DNA of 64,000 bases from Metallumcola ferriviriculae (lineage in GTDB: Bacteria > Bacillota > JADQBR01). The position numbers were made by a program, and so were the translations under genes. Below are positions 1 through 6,423 of the stretch, piece by piece; the stretch's first letter is position 1, and every line of letters begins with the position of its first letter. The DNA is taken from the NCBI RefSeq assembly GCF_035573695.1, contig NZ_CP121694.1, positions 906,501 to 970,500 on the forward strand, read 5' to 3'. The notes below the pieces were generated by a model. It saw only the letters and a list, made by a program, of their open reading frames with translations, did no database searches and had not been told where the DNA came from.

Positions 1-1
1 G

Positions 2-172
2 AATATGGAGAGTGCGGAAAGGCATGAAGCGTATACTGACAGAACCCTTAAAAGAGCAATTGTGGACGGTGCGAATCCTGACGGGGAAACACTGGAATTC
101 CCCATGCCCCGTTGGAGTATGAGCGATTCTGATTTAAATGACATTGTCAATTATTTAAAGAAATTACCATAG
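2..172 (+). CDS. C-terminal end of a class I cytochrome c (partial)
   Basis: Only the last 56 codons are in the window; the gene begins to the left. The reading frame ends with a methionine-containing stretch (MPRWSMSD) followed by a short helix, NDIVNYLKKLP, at the stop. This is the usual end of a small monohaem cytochrome c, where a Met supplies the distal haem ligand and the final helix packs on the haem-binding helix. The haem-binding CxxCH lies outside the window, so the call rests on the tail alone. Such proteins carry electrons outside the membrane. A terminator follows at once. Confidence 0.6.
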   Translation, partial: NMESAERHEAYTDRTLKRAIVDGANPDGETLEFPMPRWSMSDSDLNDIVNYLKKLP

Positions 173-180
173 TGGGTATG

Positions 181-212
181 GACCTGCCCTATCTGTGGGG
201 CGGGTCTTTTTT
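181..212 (+). terminator. Rho-independent terminator after the cytochrome gene
   Basis: GACCTGCCC pairs with GGGCGGGTC (one G-U pair) around a short loop and is followed by six T. It separates the cytochrome gene from the acu genes. Confidence 0.8.
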
Positions 213-288
213 ATCGGAAAAGAAAAACAGGAAAAAGCGTCCTTTTGCAGAATATTCGTAATAGGATATTAGTAAGGGGTTGATTGCC

Positions 289-933
289 TTGTTTGTCGAA
301 GATATAATGCGTAAAAAATTAATTACCATTAAAATGGAGCAGACCATACTGCACGCGCTGCAGTTAATAAAAGTTAACCGTATTAGGCATTTGCCCGTCC
401 TTCATAATGGGGAATTGGTAGGTATTGTCTCAGACCGGGATTTGCGCGATGTCAGTCCGTCGGTACTCCTTAACGAACATTCGTTCATTTTGCAAAATAC
501 TTCGGTCAAGCAAATAATGAAGCATGAGGTTATCGTTATTCATCCGCTTGATTATTTGGAGGATGCCGTCAAACTGATGTATGATCACAGGATTGGCTGT
601 TTGCCGGTCACTAGGAACGACCGATTGGTGGGTATTGTTACTGAGACAGACTTGCTTCGGGCATTGATTGAATTAACCGGTTCCACCGAGCCGGGTTCTA
701 CCCTGGAAATCCGTGTGCCTGAACGCTACGGTCCGCTGGCGGAAATTACTAAGATTGTCAAGAATAATAAAGTAAGTATTAACAGCTGTTTTATCCGCCC
801 TGACCAATCACCGCAATACCGCCTCATTGTGATGAGGTTGAAGACCATTGATCCAGCGAACATTATTCAAGAGATTCAACAGGCAGGATATCAGGTTCTC
901 CGTCCGCTGGTAGGAGGGGATATTGATGAGTAG
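289..933 (+). CDS. acuB: AcuB-like CBS-pair/ACT regulatory protein
   Basis: The protein has two CBS domains (about residues 5-60 and 75-130, with the repeated 'HLPVLHNGELVGIVSDRDL' and 'CLPVTRNDRLVGIVTETDL' patterns) and a C-terminal ACT-like domain (about 140-205). CBS pairs bind adenosine nucleotides and ACT domains bind small metabolites, so a sensory role is likely; no enzyme motif is visible. This matches AcuB of the Bacillus acuABC group, whose biochemical role is not settled. I prefer the TTG at 289 (MFVEDIM) to the in-frame TTG at 280 because the AAGGGG ribosome site ends at 279, leaving proper spacing only for 289. The stop overlaps acuC. Confidence 0.8.
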   Translation: MFVEDIMRKKLITIKMEQTILHALQLIKVNRIRHLPVLHNGELVGIVSDRDLRDVSPSVLLNEHSFILQNTSVKQIMKHEVIVIHPLDYLEDAVKLMYDHRIGCLPVTRNDRLVGIVTETDLLRALIELTGSTEPGSTLEIRVPERYGPLAEITKIVKNNKVSINSCFIRPDQSPQYRLIVMRLKTIDPANIIQEIQQAGYQVLRPLVGGDIDE

Positions 934-2110
934 CAACCCCTGTCTGATTTATGTGCCGGAACTTTTGCAATATAACTTTGGGCCGCAGCATCCATTTAAC
1001 CCGCTGCGGTTAAAGCTAACCATAGATTTAATAGACCAGTTGGGGCTTTTAACACCAACACTACTTTATCCGCCGGAATCCGCTGTGGATGCAGACCTGC
1101 ATACTGTTCATGACCGTCACTACGTGGATGCGGTTAAGAAAGCGGGCGATACGGGTGAAGCGGAACCTCAGGATACCCAGTATTATGAATTAGGCACAGA
1201 AGATAACCCGGTCTTTTCCGGTATGCATCATGCTTCACTGCTGCTGGTAGGGGGGACACTAACCGGTGCAAAAAGAATTGCTTCGGGTAAAGCAGACCAC
1301 GTGCTTAATTTTTCCGGTGGTTTACATCATGCAGTAAGGGCTAAGGCTTCGGGCTTTTGCATTTATAATGATCTCGCTGTAGCTATTTCTTATCTTCGCA
1401 GCCAGGGGATGCGGGTCGCTTATGTGGACATAGATGCCCATCATGGGGACGGGGTGCAGTGGTTATTCTATGATGACCCAGAGGTTCTGACTATTTCTTT
1501 TCATGAATCCGGGAAATTCCTTTTCCCGGGAACAGGGACGGTATATGAACGTGGCAGTAAAGCAGGGTTTGGCTATTCGTTAAATATACCATTAGAGCCC
1601 TTTACCCAAGACCAAAGTTTTAAAGAAGTGTTGGACATGGTGCTGCCTGTAGCGTTAGAGCAATTTAGACCGGATGTAATCGTCAGCCAGCATGGCTGTG
1701 ATGGCCATGAATTCGACCCATTGGCCCATCTTTCTTTTACAACAGAAGCTTATTCTTATGCTGCCAAGACAATACACCAATTGTCCCATCGGCTTTGCGA
1801 CGGTAGATGGCTGGCCACTGGGGGAGGCGGTTATGATTTTTGGCGGGTAGTGCCGCGGGTATGGACCCTACTTTGGGCGGAGATGATAGAAAAAGGTGAT
1901 TTGGTTGATATGCCGGGAGAGTGGTTGAAAAAATACGGCAAGCATTCGCCGGTGGCGTTACCGGAAATGGTATCTGATGACACGGAGGCATTTTCCCCAA
2001 AACCCAGGCATGCCGAAATTATGGAAAAGAATCGGCTTACGGCGGAAAAGGCGATGAACCCGCAGTTTCTACTGAAAGGCGACCCGAGCAGGACCCAACT
2101 GGCAAAATAA
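926..2110 (+). CDS. acuC: AcuC-type class I protein deacetylase
   Basis: A 394-residue zinc-dependent deacetylase of the HDAC/arginase fold. Visible family motifs are the catalytic His pair (FSGGLHHA), the zinc-binding aspartate and histidine in VDIDAHHGDG, and the second zinc aspartate in HGCDGHEFDP. In Bacillus subtilis AcuC removes the acetyl group that AcuA places on acetyl-CoA synthetase, switching it back on (established for that system). The ATG at 926 has AGGAGGGG six bases upstream and overlaps the acuB stop by 8 bp, so the two are translationally coupled. The substrate here is inferred to be an acetyl-CoA synthetase, which is not in the window. Confidence 0.9.
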   Translation: MSSNPCLIYVPELLQYNFGPQHPFNPLRLKLTIDLIDQLGLLTPTLLYPPESAVDADLHTVHDRHYVDAVKKAGDTGEAEPQDTQYYELGTEDNPVFSGMHHASLLLVGGTLTGAKRIASGKADHVLNFSGGLHHAVRAKASGFCIYNDLAVAISYLRSQGMRVAYVDIDAHHGDGVQWLFYDDPEVLTISFHESGKFLFPGTGTVYERGSKAGFGYSLNIPLEPFTQDQSFKEVLDMVLPVALEQFRPDVIVSQHGCDGHEFDPLAHLSFTTEAYSYAAKTIHQLSHRLCDGRWLATGGGGYDFWRVVPRVWTLLWAEMIEKGDLVDMPGEWLKKYGKHSPVALPEMVSDDTEAFSPKPRHAEIMEKNRLTAEKAMNPQFLLKGDPSRTQLAK

Positions 2111-2168
2111 TAGACAGATTTGTCAAAGTATTGCTAAGGTTTACAAATATAAAAACATTGCAACTTTA

Positions 2169-2208
2169 TTGTGAAACATTGAACAAACAAGCTGCTTAGG
2201 GGTATAAT
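2169..2208 (+). promoter_or_regulatory. Sigma-A promoter of acuA with overlapping Rex/Crp-like operator
   Basis: The -35 TTGAAC (2179-2184) and -10 TATAAT (2203-2208) are separated by 18 bp. An 18-bp near-palindrome, TTGTGAACATTGAACAA-like (TTGTGAA-N4-TGAACAA, 2169-2186), covers the -35. It resembles Rex sites (TTGTGAA-N4-TTCACAA), but Crp/Fnr-type sites (TGTGA-N6-TCACA) also fit. The same site sits at the same place before the second acuA (38026-38064). Confidence 0.7.
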
Positions 2209-2258
2209 GCAGGCAAGCCAAATATTATGAAGCTTTTCAAACGCTTGGAGGAATTTGC

Positions 2259-2921
2259 ATGCCCCAAAAAATTAGTCAATGTGGACGCCAGCCGCTAGAA
2301 AGCGGGCTTCGCTGTAGGGCTCTGCACACCGAAAGTGGTCAATTATTTATCACCGGCCCGGTGGAAGCAGAAGAATTGGCCCAGTGGCAGTTGGACGAAG
2401 GCCTTCGTTCATTTCGACCACCGGTAAGGCAAAAAGAAGCACTTATTACCATAACCGGGATGAAACACGGCCAAGTATTTGTGGCCCGTTTTGATGAAAC
2501 AATTGTCGGATATGTTACATTTCATGTGCCGGAAGATTTTGAGCGTTGGGGTCAGAGTTCTTTGGAATGCATTGTCGAATTGGGAGCTATTGAGATTAGC
2601 TCCGCTTGGCGGCAGTACGGCATTGGCAAAGCATTGATGGACATTGCGTTTAATGGAGGGGCATTCGACGAATATATAGTAATTGCAACAGAGTATTACT
2701 GGCACTGGGATTTACGCAGCAGCGGTCTTAATGTCTGGAAATACAGAGATTTGATGACAAAGCTGATGGGCAGAGGCGGATTGGTACCGATGAATACCGA
2801 CGAACCGGAGATATGTTCCCATCCCGCAAATATGCTGATGGTAAGGATTGGCTCTGAAGTATCTCGGGATGATATATTAACTTTCGAAAACCTAAGATAT
2901 CACCGAAAGAAAATGCTTTAA
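2259..2921 (+). CDS. acuA: AcuA-type GNAT protein acetyltransferase
   Basis: A 220-residue protein matching AcuA, the GNAT enzyme that acetylates the active-site lysine of acetyl-CoA synthetase and turns it off (known in B. subtilis). The acetyl-CoA-binding region is visible as ISSAWRQYGIGKALMDIAF (about 112-130), followed by the family-specific TEYYWHWDLR and the DEPEICSHPANMLMVRIG motif. It has its own promoter, separated from acuC by 148 bp, so writer and eraser can be expressed independently. GGAGGAA lies before the ATG. A close paralogue is at 38103-38780. Whether both act on the same substrate cannot be seen. Confidence 0.88.
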   Translation: MPQKISQCGRQPLESGLRCRALHTESGQLFITGPVEAEELAQWQLDEGLRSFRPPVRQKEALITITGMKHGQVFVARFDETIVGYVTFHVPEDFERWGQSSLECIVELGAIEISSAWRQYGIGKALMDIAFNGGAFDEYIVIATEYYWHWDLRSSGLNVWKYRDLMTKLMGRGGLVPMNTDEPEICSHPANMLMVRIGSEVSRDDILTFENLRYHRKKML

Positions 2922-2947
2922 AAGAAGCCCTTAAGGGCTTCTTTTTT
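2921..2947 (+). terminator. Rho-independent terminator after acuA
   Basis: Perfect 10-bp stem AAAGAAGCCC/GGGCTTCTTT with a TTAA-centred tight turn and T run. Confidence 0.9.
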
Positions 2948-3211
2948 AATGAATAGGAAATGATGACGTGGATAATCGATTACCTTAATCCGCCGAAGGC
3001 GATCAAATTGCTTTTTGTACCCGAGTGCATTAGATGGTATTTTTTTACAAAAATTCTATATCTAAGTCGAATATATCGCGAAATTTGCGTTTATTGGTTC
3101 TGTTGTTACGACAGATATCTGTCCCTGTAGTTGATATAATCTAGCATGAGGGTGTTAACCAATGTTAGTTAATGAAATCGGCATTACAGTCGCTTTTCTG
3201 AGGAGCCTTTC
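2948..3211 (+). other. Intergenic region before sipW
   Basis: No gene is seen. It holds a 12-bp perfect palindrome ACAGATATCTGT (3111-3122) and a -10-like TATAAT (3135-3140) without a good -35 at normal spacing, so the sipW promoter may use an alternative sigma factor or an activator. Both are weak calls. Confidence 0.35.
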
Positions 3212-3760
3212 ATGAAACACTGGTTTATAATTCTGTTTTACATTGTGGTGATTTTCAGCTTAATTCTTAGTACGGTTCTGCTGATAGAAGGGAAGGCTTT
3301 CCCGGACAAACCCGCGGACATTTTCGGATATGAACTGATGGTTGTCGTCAGTGGCAGTATGGAACCATCGGTACCATTGGGGTCCATCATTGTGGTTAAG
3401 AACGGAGGTTATGGCTTTATCAAGCCGGGCGAAATAATAACATTTAGGACCGGTAACACTGAGCCGCTTTTAATTACCCACCGGGTGGCAGCCATAAAAC
3501 CTGACGGAAGTTTAGTCACCAAAGGGGATGCCAATTCGGCCGTGGATAATGTTTCTGTAGGACTAAGGGATGTTGTGGGGAAGGTCTCGTTTACGGTACC
3601 CTATGTTGGTTATCTAGCCATATTTGCCAGATCCAAATGGGGAGGGATTTTAATCCGAACTGCTGCGGGCGTTTTGGCGCTTATAGTATCGCTGGATATG
3701 ATAAAAGGTGCTAAACGCAAGATTGTATCCCAAAAAAACCGGATGATGCGGCAGTTTTAA
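3212..3760 (+). CDS. sipW: SipW-type (ER-like) signal peptidase I
   Basis: A 182-residue membrane peptidase of family S26B. It has an N-terminal membrane helix (about 5-25), the catalytic serine in SGSMEPS (S49), the His in ITHRV (H90) that replaces the bacterial Lys, the aspartates of TKGDANSAVD, and a second membrane helix near 150-168. The Ser/His form is typical of archaeal, ER and SipW signal peptidases. In Bacillus SipW processes biofilm fibre proteins TasA and TapA. No TasA or camelysin gene is seen beside it, so the substrate is unknown. Start: ATG after GAGGAG. The zinc-ribbon gene follows 25 bp later. Confidence 0.88.
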   Translation: MKHWFIILFYIVVIFSLILSTVLLIEGKAFPDKPADIFGYELMVVVSGSMEPSVPLGSIIVVKNGGYGFIKPGEIITFRTGNTEPLLITHRVAAIKPDGSLVTKGDANSAVDNVSVGLRDVVGKVSFTVPYVGYLAIFARSKWGGILIRTAAGVLALIVSLDMIKGAKRKIVSQKNRMMRQF

Positions 3761-3785
3761 GAACTAGCTTACCAGGAGGGGTTTT

Positions 3786-3995
3786 ATGCCTTATAAATTA
3801 TGTCCTCACTGTCAAGGAAAATCATATTCAGCCAGCAATTTAGGAAGGTGGATATGTCCTTATTGTCGGCGGGATATCAGCAGCAGCCGGGAAATATCGC
3901 GGAGCGTTAAATGGAGGGTAATCCAGGGCAATGTATATTTGCTTCCATGGGTAAGAGAGGAACAAACCGGCAACCACGAAGTGCTTGTTAAGTAG
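3786..3995 (+). CDS. Small zinc-ribbon protein
   Basis: A 69-residue protein with CPHC (about 7-10) and CPYC (about 25-28), an N-terminal four-cysteine zinc ribbon, followed by a basic and aromatic tail. The strong AGGAGGGG ribosome site and the short gap to sipW support expression in one transcript. I recognise no characterised family. Nucleic-acid or protein binding is possible but not shown. Confidence 0.65.
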   Translation: MPYKLCPHCQGKSYSASNLGRWICPYCRRDISSSREISRSVKWRVIQGNVYLLPWVREEQTGNHEVLVK

Positions 3996-4046
3996 CTGAA
4001 TTTTTGACCGCTGTAAAAATTTTTGTTATTATTATAAAGTGACAAA

Positions 4047-4083
4047 GGAACAGGTGCGGCATTCGCGACTGTTTCTTTTTTTT
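4047..4083 (+). terminator. Terminator after the sipW unit
   Basis: GGAACAGGTGCG pairs imperfectly with CGCGACTGTTTC and is followed by a run of eight or more T. Confidence 0.7.
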
Positions 4084-4154
4084 GAAGCACACTGTTTAGA
4101 GTATTAATGCCGCTGAAGGTATGAGACCGTTTTTAATACTGAAAGGATGGTAAA

Positions 4155-4670
4155 ATGGATTCCCAAGACATTATTTTGCGTCGCGAAGTTTACAGGGATG
4201 ACCTTTATTGTCTGCTTGGTTGGGTCAATGATGACCAAGTGACTAAACATCTGAATGAACAACAATCATTGGGGCGAGACATTGAACAAGCAATTAATGG
4301 CAGCAGCAATGAGATTTTCACCCATCGGTTCAATCATAATGGCCGCTTTTTTCTAGTGGAAGAAGAGGAAGAAGAACAGCCCATTGGTTATATGCGCTTA
4401 GTAAACAAGGCCGAAGAGGGCGAAATTGTCCTGGCCATTGGTGAAAAGGATAAATGGGGCCAGGGATTGGGGAAACAAACCCTCTGGGAAGGGCTCAAAG
4501 TGGCCTTCTTTAACATGCGTTTGGATGGTCTCTATGCTAAGATAAATAAGCAAAATAAACGTTCCTTGAAGTTATTTAAAAGAATGGGCTTCAAGAATAT
4601 TAAGGATACAGACCAGGAAAAAGTATATTACCTGTCCCAGGAAAAGTTTTTGGAATTGGCAGTCGCGTAA
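4155..4670 (+). CDS. GNAT acetyltransferase, RimJ/RimL-like
   Basis: A 171-residue GNAT protein. The acetyl-CoA-binding core is visible at about 92-115 (LAIGEKDKWGQGLGKQTLWEGL), followed by a strand/helix with NKQNKRSLKLFKRMGFK, typical of the RimJ/RimL group. These enzymes acetylate amino groups of proteins, aminoglycosides or small amines; the substrate cannot be told. A glutamate-rich run (EEEEEEQP, about 72-78) interrupts the middle. It stands alone, with AAAGGATGG before the ATG and the tRNA promoter just after the stop. Confidence 0.8.
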   Translation: MDSQDIILRREVYRDDLYCLLGWVNDDQVTKHLNEQQSLGRDIEQAINGSSNEIFTHRFNHNGRFFLVEEEEEEQPIGYMRLVNKAEEGEIVLAIGEKDKWGQGLGKQTLWEGLKVAFFNMRLDGLYAKINKQNKRSLKLFKRMGFKNIKDTDQEKVYYLSQEKFLELAVA

Positions 4671-4691
4671 ATATTTACTAGCAAAAGGAAC

Positions 4692-4720
4692 TTGATTAAT
4701 TGCCTATTTTGTGGCATAAT
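4692..4720 (+). promoter_or_regulatory. Sigma-A promoter of the tRNA locus
   Basis: TTGATT (4692-4697) and CATAAT (4715-4720) are separated by 17 bp, just upstream of the tRNA-like remnant and the tRNA-Ala gene. Confidence 0.65.
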
Positions 4721-4744
4721 GAATTTTGCGTCAAGTGACGCCAA

Positions 4745-4794
4745 TTGGGGCCATAACTCAGCTGGAAGGACATCTAAGCTGAAATGCTCCCCAG
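4745..4794 (+). pseudogene. tRNA remnant upstream of tRNA-Ala
   Basis: GGGGCCATAACTCAGCTGG (4747-4765) mirrors the first 20 bases of the real tRNA-Ala 66 bp downstream (GGGGGCGTAGCTCAGCTGG). After a short unrelated middle, GCTCCCCA can pair with the TGGGG start like an acceptor stem. There is no anticodon arm or T arm. It may be a decayed tRNA copy. Confidence 0.45.
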
Positions 4795-4812
4795 AAAAAC
4801 TTCATACCCTGT

Positions 4813-4888
4813 GGGGGCGTAGCTCAGCTGGGAGAGCGCTAGACTGGCAGTCTAGAGGTCAGGGGTTCGAGCCCCCTCGTCTCCACCA
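4813..4888 (+). tRNA. tRNA-Ala (anticodon GGC)
   Basis: Full cloverleaf of 76 nt. The acceptor GGGGGCG pairs with CGTCTCC (two G-U), the D arm is GCTC...GAGC, and the anticodon stem CTAGA/TCTAG holds loop CTGGCAG (anticodon GGC, reads GCC). The T arm is AGGGG-TTCGAGC-CCCCT, the discriminator is A and CCA is encoded. Confidence 0.95.
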
Positions 4889-4896
4889 CATTTCAT

Positions 4897-4965
4897 GCGG
4901 GATCCACTAGGTGGATCAGGGCCGTCCAGGCCTTGGTTCGGGTGCGATTCCTGAGTCCCGCTCCA
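4897..4965 (+). ncRNA. tRNA-Gly-like 69-nt element, copy 1
   Basis: It folds as a compact cloverleaf. The acceptor is GCGGGAT/GTCCCGC with U discriminator and encoded CCA. The D stem CCAC/GTGG has only a 3-nt loop. The anticodon stem AGGGC/GCCTT holds loop CGTCCAG (TCC at the anticodon position), and the T stem TCGGG/CCTGA has loop TGCGATT. G1-C72, C2-G71, C35, C36 and U73 are glycine identity features. The D-loop GG, U33 and U55 of a normal tRNA are missing, so ordinary elongation use is doubtful. It may be a tRNA mimic, a decayed tRNA or a recombination target. A near-identical copy lies at 6046-6114. Confidence 0.55.
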
Positions 4966-4976
4966 GTAGATAAGAT

Positions 4977-5005
4977 AAGAGTAACCTTTTGGTTGCTCTT
5001 TTTTT
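4977..5005 (+). terminator. Terminator after tRNA-like copy 1
   Basis: AAGAGTAACC pairs with GGTTGCTCTT and is followed by T7. The same stem in variant form follows copy 2. Confidence 0.85.
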
Positions 5006-5204
5006 ATGGTGGAACAGTATGTCGCTTTCTCGTATTAGGTTTTATTTCATTCAAGGATATTAGGGTATATCTGTAGAAACGGTATTAATAGGCTTATTGC
5101 AGTAATAAGTTAAAAAATAAATGCATTTGGATACAAAAACGCACTTTACAAGAAATGCTTGCAGGATGCTGATGTTATTTTTATTTTATATGAGGAGGCA
5201 GATT

Positions 5205-6011
5205 ATGAATGTATTAAAGCTCTATTCAAGAATTTTGTCAAAAGCAAAAGAAGAAGGAGCATCACTTGTGGGAATTGCAAATGTGCAAGATTTAAAAAAG
5301 GCACCTTCTTACACAGCCGCACCTGTAATGCCACCTTATAATGGTGTTGGTGCAAATAAGGAAAGAATAGAAGGCCTTAAAAGCGGTGAAGTGAGGTGGC
5401 CTCAAGGGGCAAAGTCTGTAATTGTTATAGCCTATGCTCACCCTAAAGAAAAGCCTGAGTTGGACTTTCGTTATGGAAGTAAAGGCCCAAGTGGTAATAA
5501 AAAACTTATTCAGATTGCTGATAACCTCATAAAATGGCTGCAGCAGGAGCATCTTGGGGTCAACGCAGTCAATTTGCCCTACCATGTGGAAAGGGGCGGT
5601 ATATACTTAAAGGATGCTGCTGTATTTGCTGGTTTGGGGTGCATCGGAAGGAACAATTTACTTGTTACACCTGAATATGGCCCTCGTATTAGGTTAAGAG
5701 GCATAGCAGCAGATATTAATCTCCCTTCCACCGGACCCACATTTTTTGACCCATGCGAATATTGCGACGAACTATGCAAGGAGCCTTGTCCTCAGGATAG
5801 TTTTAAGGAACAAGTATATACCTCTCAACAACTTGGAAGAAAGGAACTGCCGGGTAGAGTTGGTGATTATAACCGTACAATATGCAATATTCAAATGAAA
5901 ATAGATGAAGATAAGGCAAAACCGCAAAGCGTAGAAGGTATTGAACGAAGGGTGCGTGTAGTCAAGTACTGCAGGGTCTGCGAGTTTTCATGCCCGATAG
6001 GACAGTCTTAA
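5205..6011 (+). CDS. QueG-like 4Fe-4S protein (COG1600-related), cargo between tRNA repeats
   Basis: A 268-residue protein related to the Fe-S reductase family that includes epoxyqueuosine reductase. Visible parts are the GLGCIGRNNLLVTPEYGPRIRL core (about 145-167) and two cysteine clusters, CEYCDELCKEPCP and CRVCEFSCP, which can hold Fe-S clusters. It is shorter than true QueG, lacks the C-terminal HEAT region, and a genuine QueG is encoded at 42352. Its function is therefore probably not queuosine synthesis; corrinoid-dependent reductases are relatives. AGGAGG precedes the ATG at 5205, and the upstream in-frame ATG at 5121 lacks such a site. Codon use is more AT-rich than the neighbours, and repeats enclose the gene. 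Confidence 0.75.
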   Translation: MNVLKLYSRILSKAKEEGASLVGIANVQDLKKAPSYTAAPVMPPYNGVGANKERIEGLKSGEVRWPQGAKSVIVIAYAHPKEKPELDFRYGSKGPSGNKKLIQIADNLIKWLQQEHLGVNAVNLPYHVERGGIYLKDAAVFAGLGCIGRNNLLVTPEYGPRIRLRGIAADINLPSTGPTFFDPCEYCDELCKEPCPQDSFKEQVYTSQQLGRKELPGRVGDYNRTICNIQMKIDEDKAKPQSVEGIERRVRVVKYCRVCEFSCPIGQS

Positions 6012-6018
6012 ACATAGA

Positions 6019-6045
6019 ACGAGCCCCATCGCCTCCAGCATATTT
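6019..6045 (+). repeat. Degenerate copy of the tRNA-Ala 3' end
   Basis: ACGAGCCCCATCGCCTCCAG matches the T-loop to CCA end of tRNA-Ala (CGAGCCCCCTCGTCTCCACC at 4869-4887) with a few changes. It leads into tRNA-like copy 2 exactly as the real tRNA leads into copy 1. Confidence 0.7.
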
Positions 6046-6114
6046 GCGGGATCCACTAGGTGGATCATGGCCGTCCAGGCCTTGGTTCGGGTGCGATTCC
6101 TGAGTCCCGCTCCG
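6046..6114 (+). ncRNA. tRNA-Gly-like 69-nt element, copy 2
   Basis: Identical to 4897-4965 except for G to T in the anticodon stem (AGGGC becomes ATGGC, which breaks one pair) and the final A to G, which destroys the encoded CCA. The changes suggest that this copy is decaying or needs no CCA in DNA. With the preceding tRNA-Ala tail and following terminator it forms a direct repeat of roughly 130 bp. Confidence 0.5.
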
Positions 6115-6120
6115 ATACTT

Positions 6121-6147
6121 AAGAGTAACCGAAAGGTTACTTTTTTT
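6121..6147 (+). terminator. Terminator after tRNA-like copy 2
   Basis: AGTAACC-GAAA-GGTTACT stem-loop with a T run. It is related to the terminator at 4977-5005. Confidence 0.9.
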
Positions 6148-6423
6148 GTTTGCGAGGATACCTGCCGATGTAGAAGGATTTCACTTGCTACATTGTTATT
6201 AAGACCACATTTTGATAAAAAGCGTCATTTCATAAGCCGGTTAGATACCAAAACATAAGTTGCTTATTCAACTGGATAAAAGAAAACATCAACCACTATG
6301 TTTAAATAAACTTATTGGAATTTTTAAGAAAATTCATTTAAAAACAGGAAGAAGATTCCTTATTGGCGAAAAACATAATATAATGGTTCATTTAGTCGAT
6401 ACGGGCAGAAGGGGGAAGTGAAT

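Noticed and set aside
4692-4910. 72-codon frame over the tRNA-Ala gene
   Set aside because: It is an open frame across the promoter and the tRNA cloverleaf, with no ribosome site.
6067-6258. 63-codon frame starting inside tRNA-like copy 2
   Set aside because: It reads through the tRNA-like element and terminator and has no motif or ribosome site.
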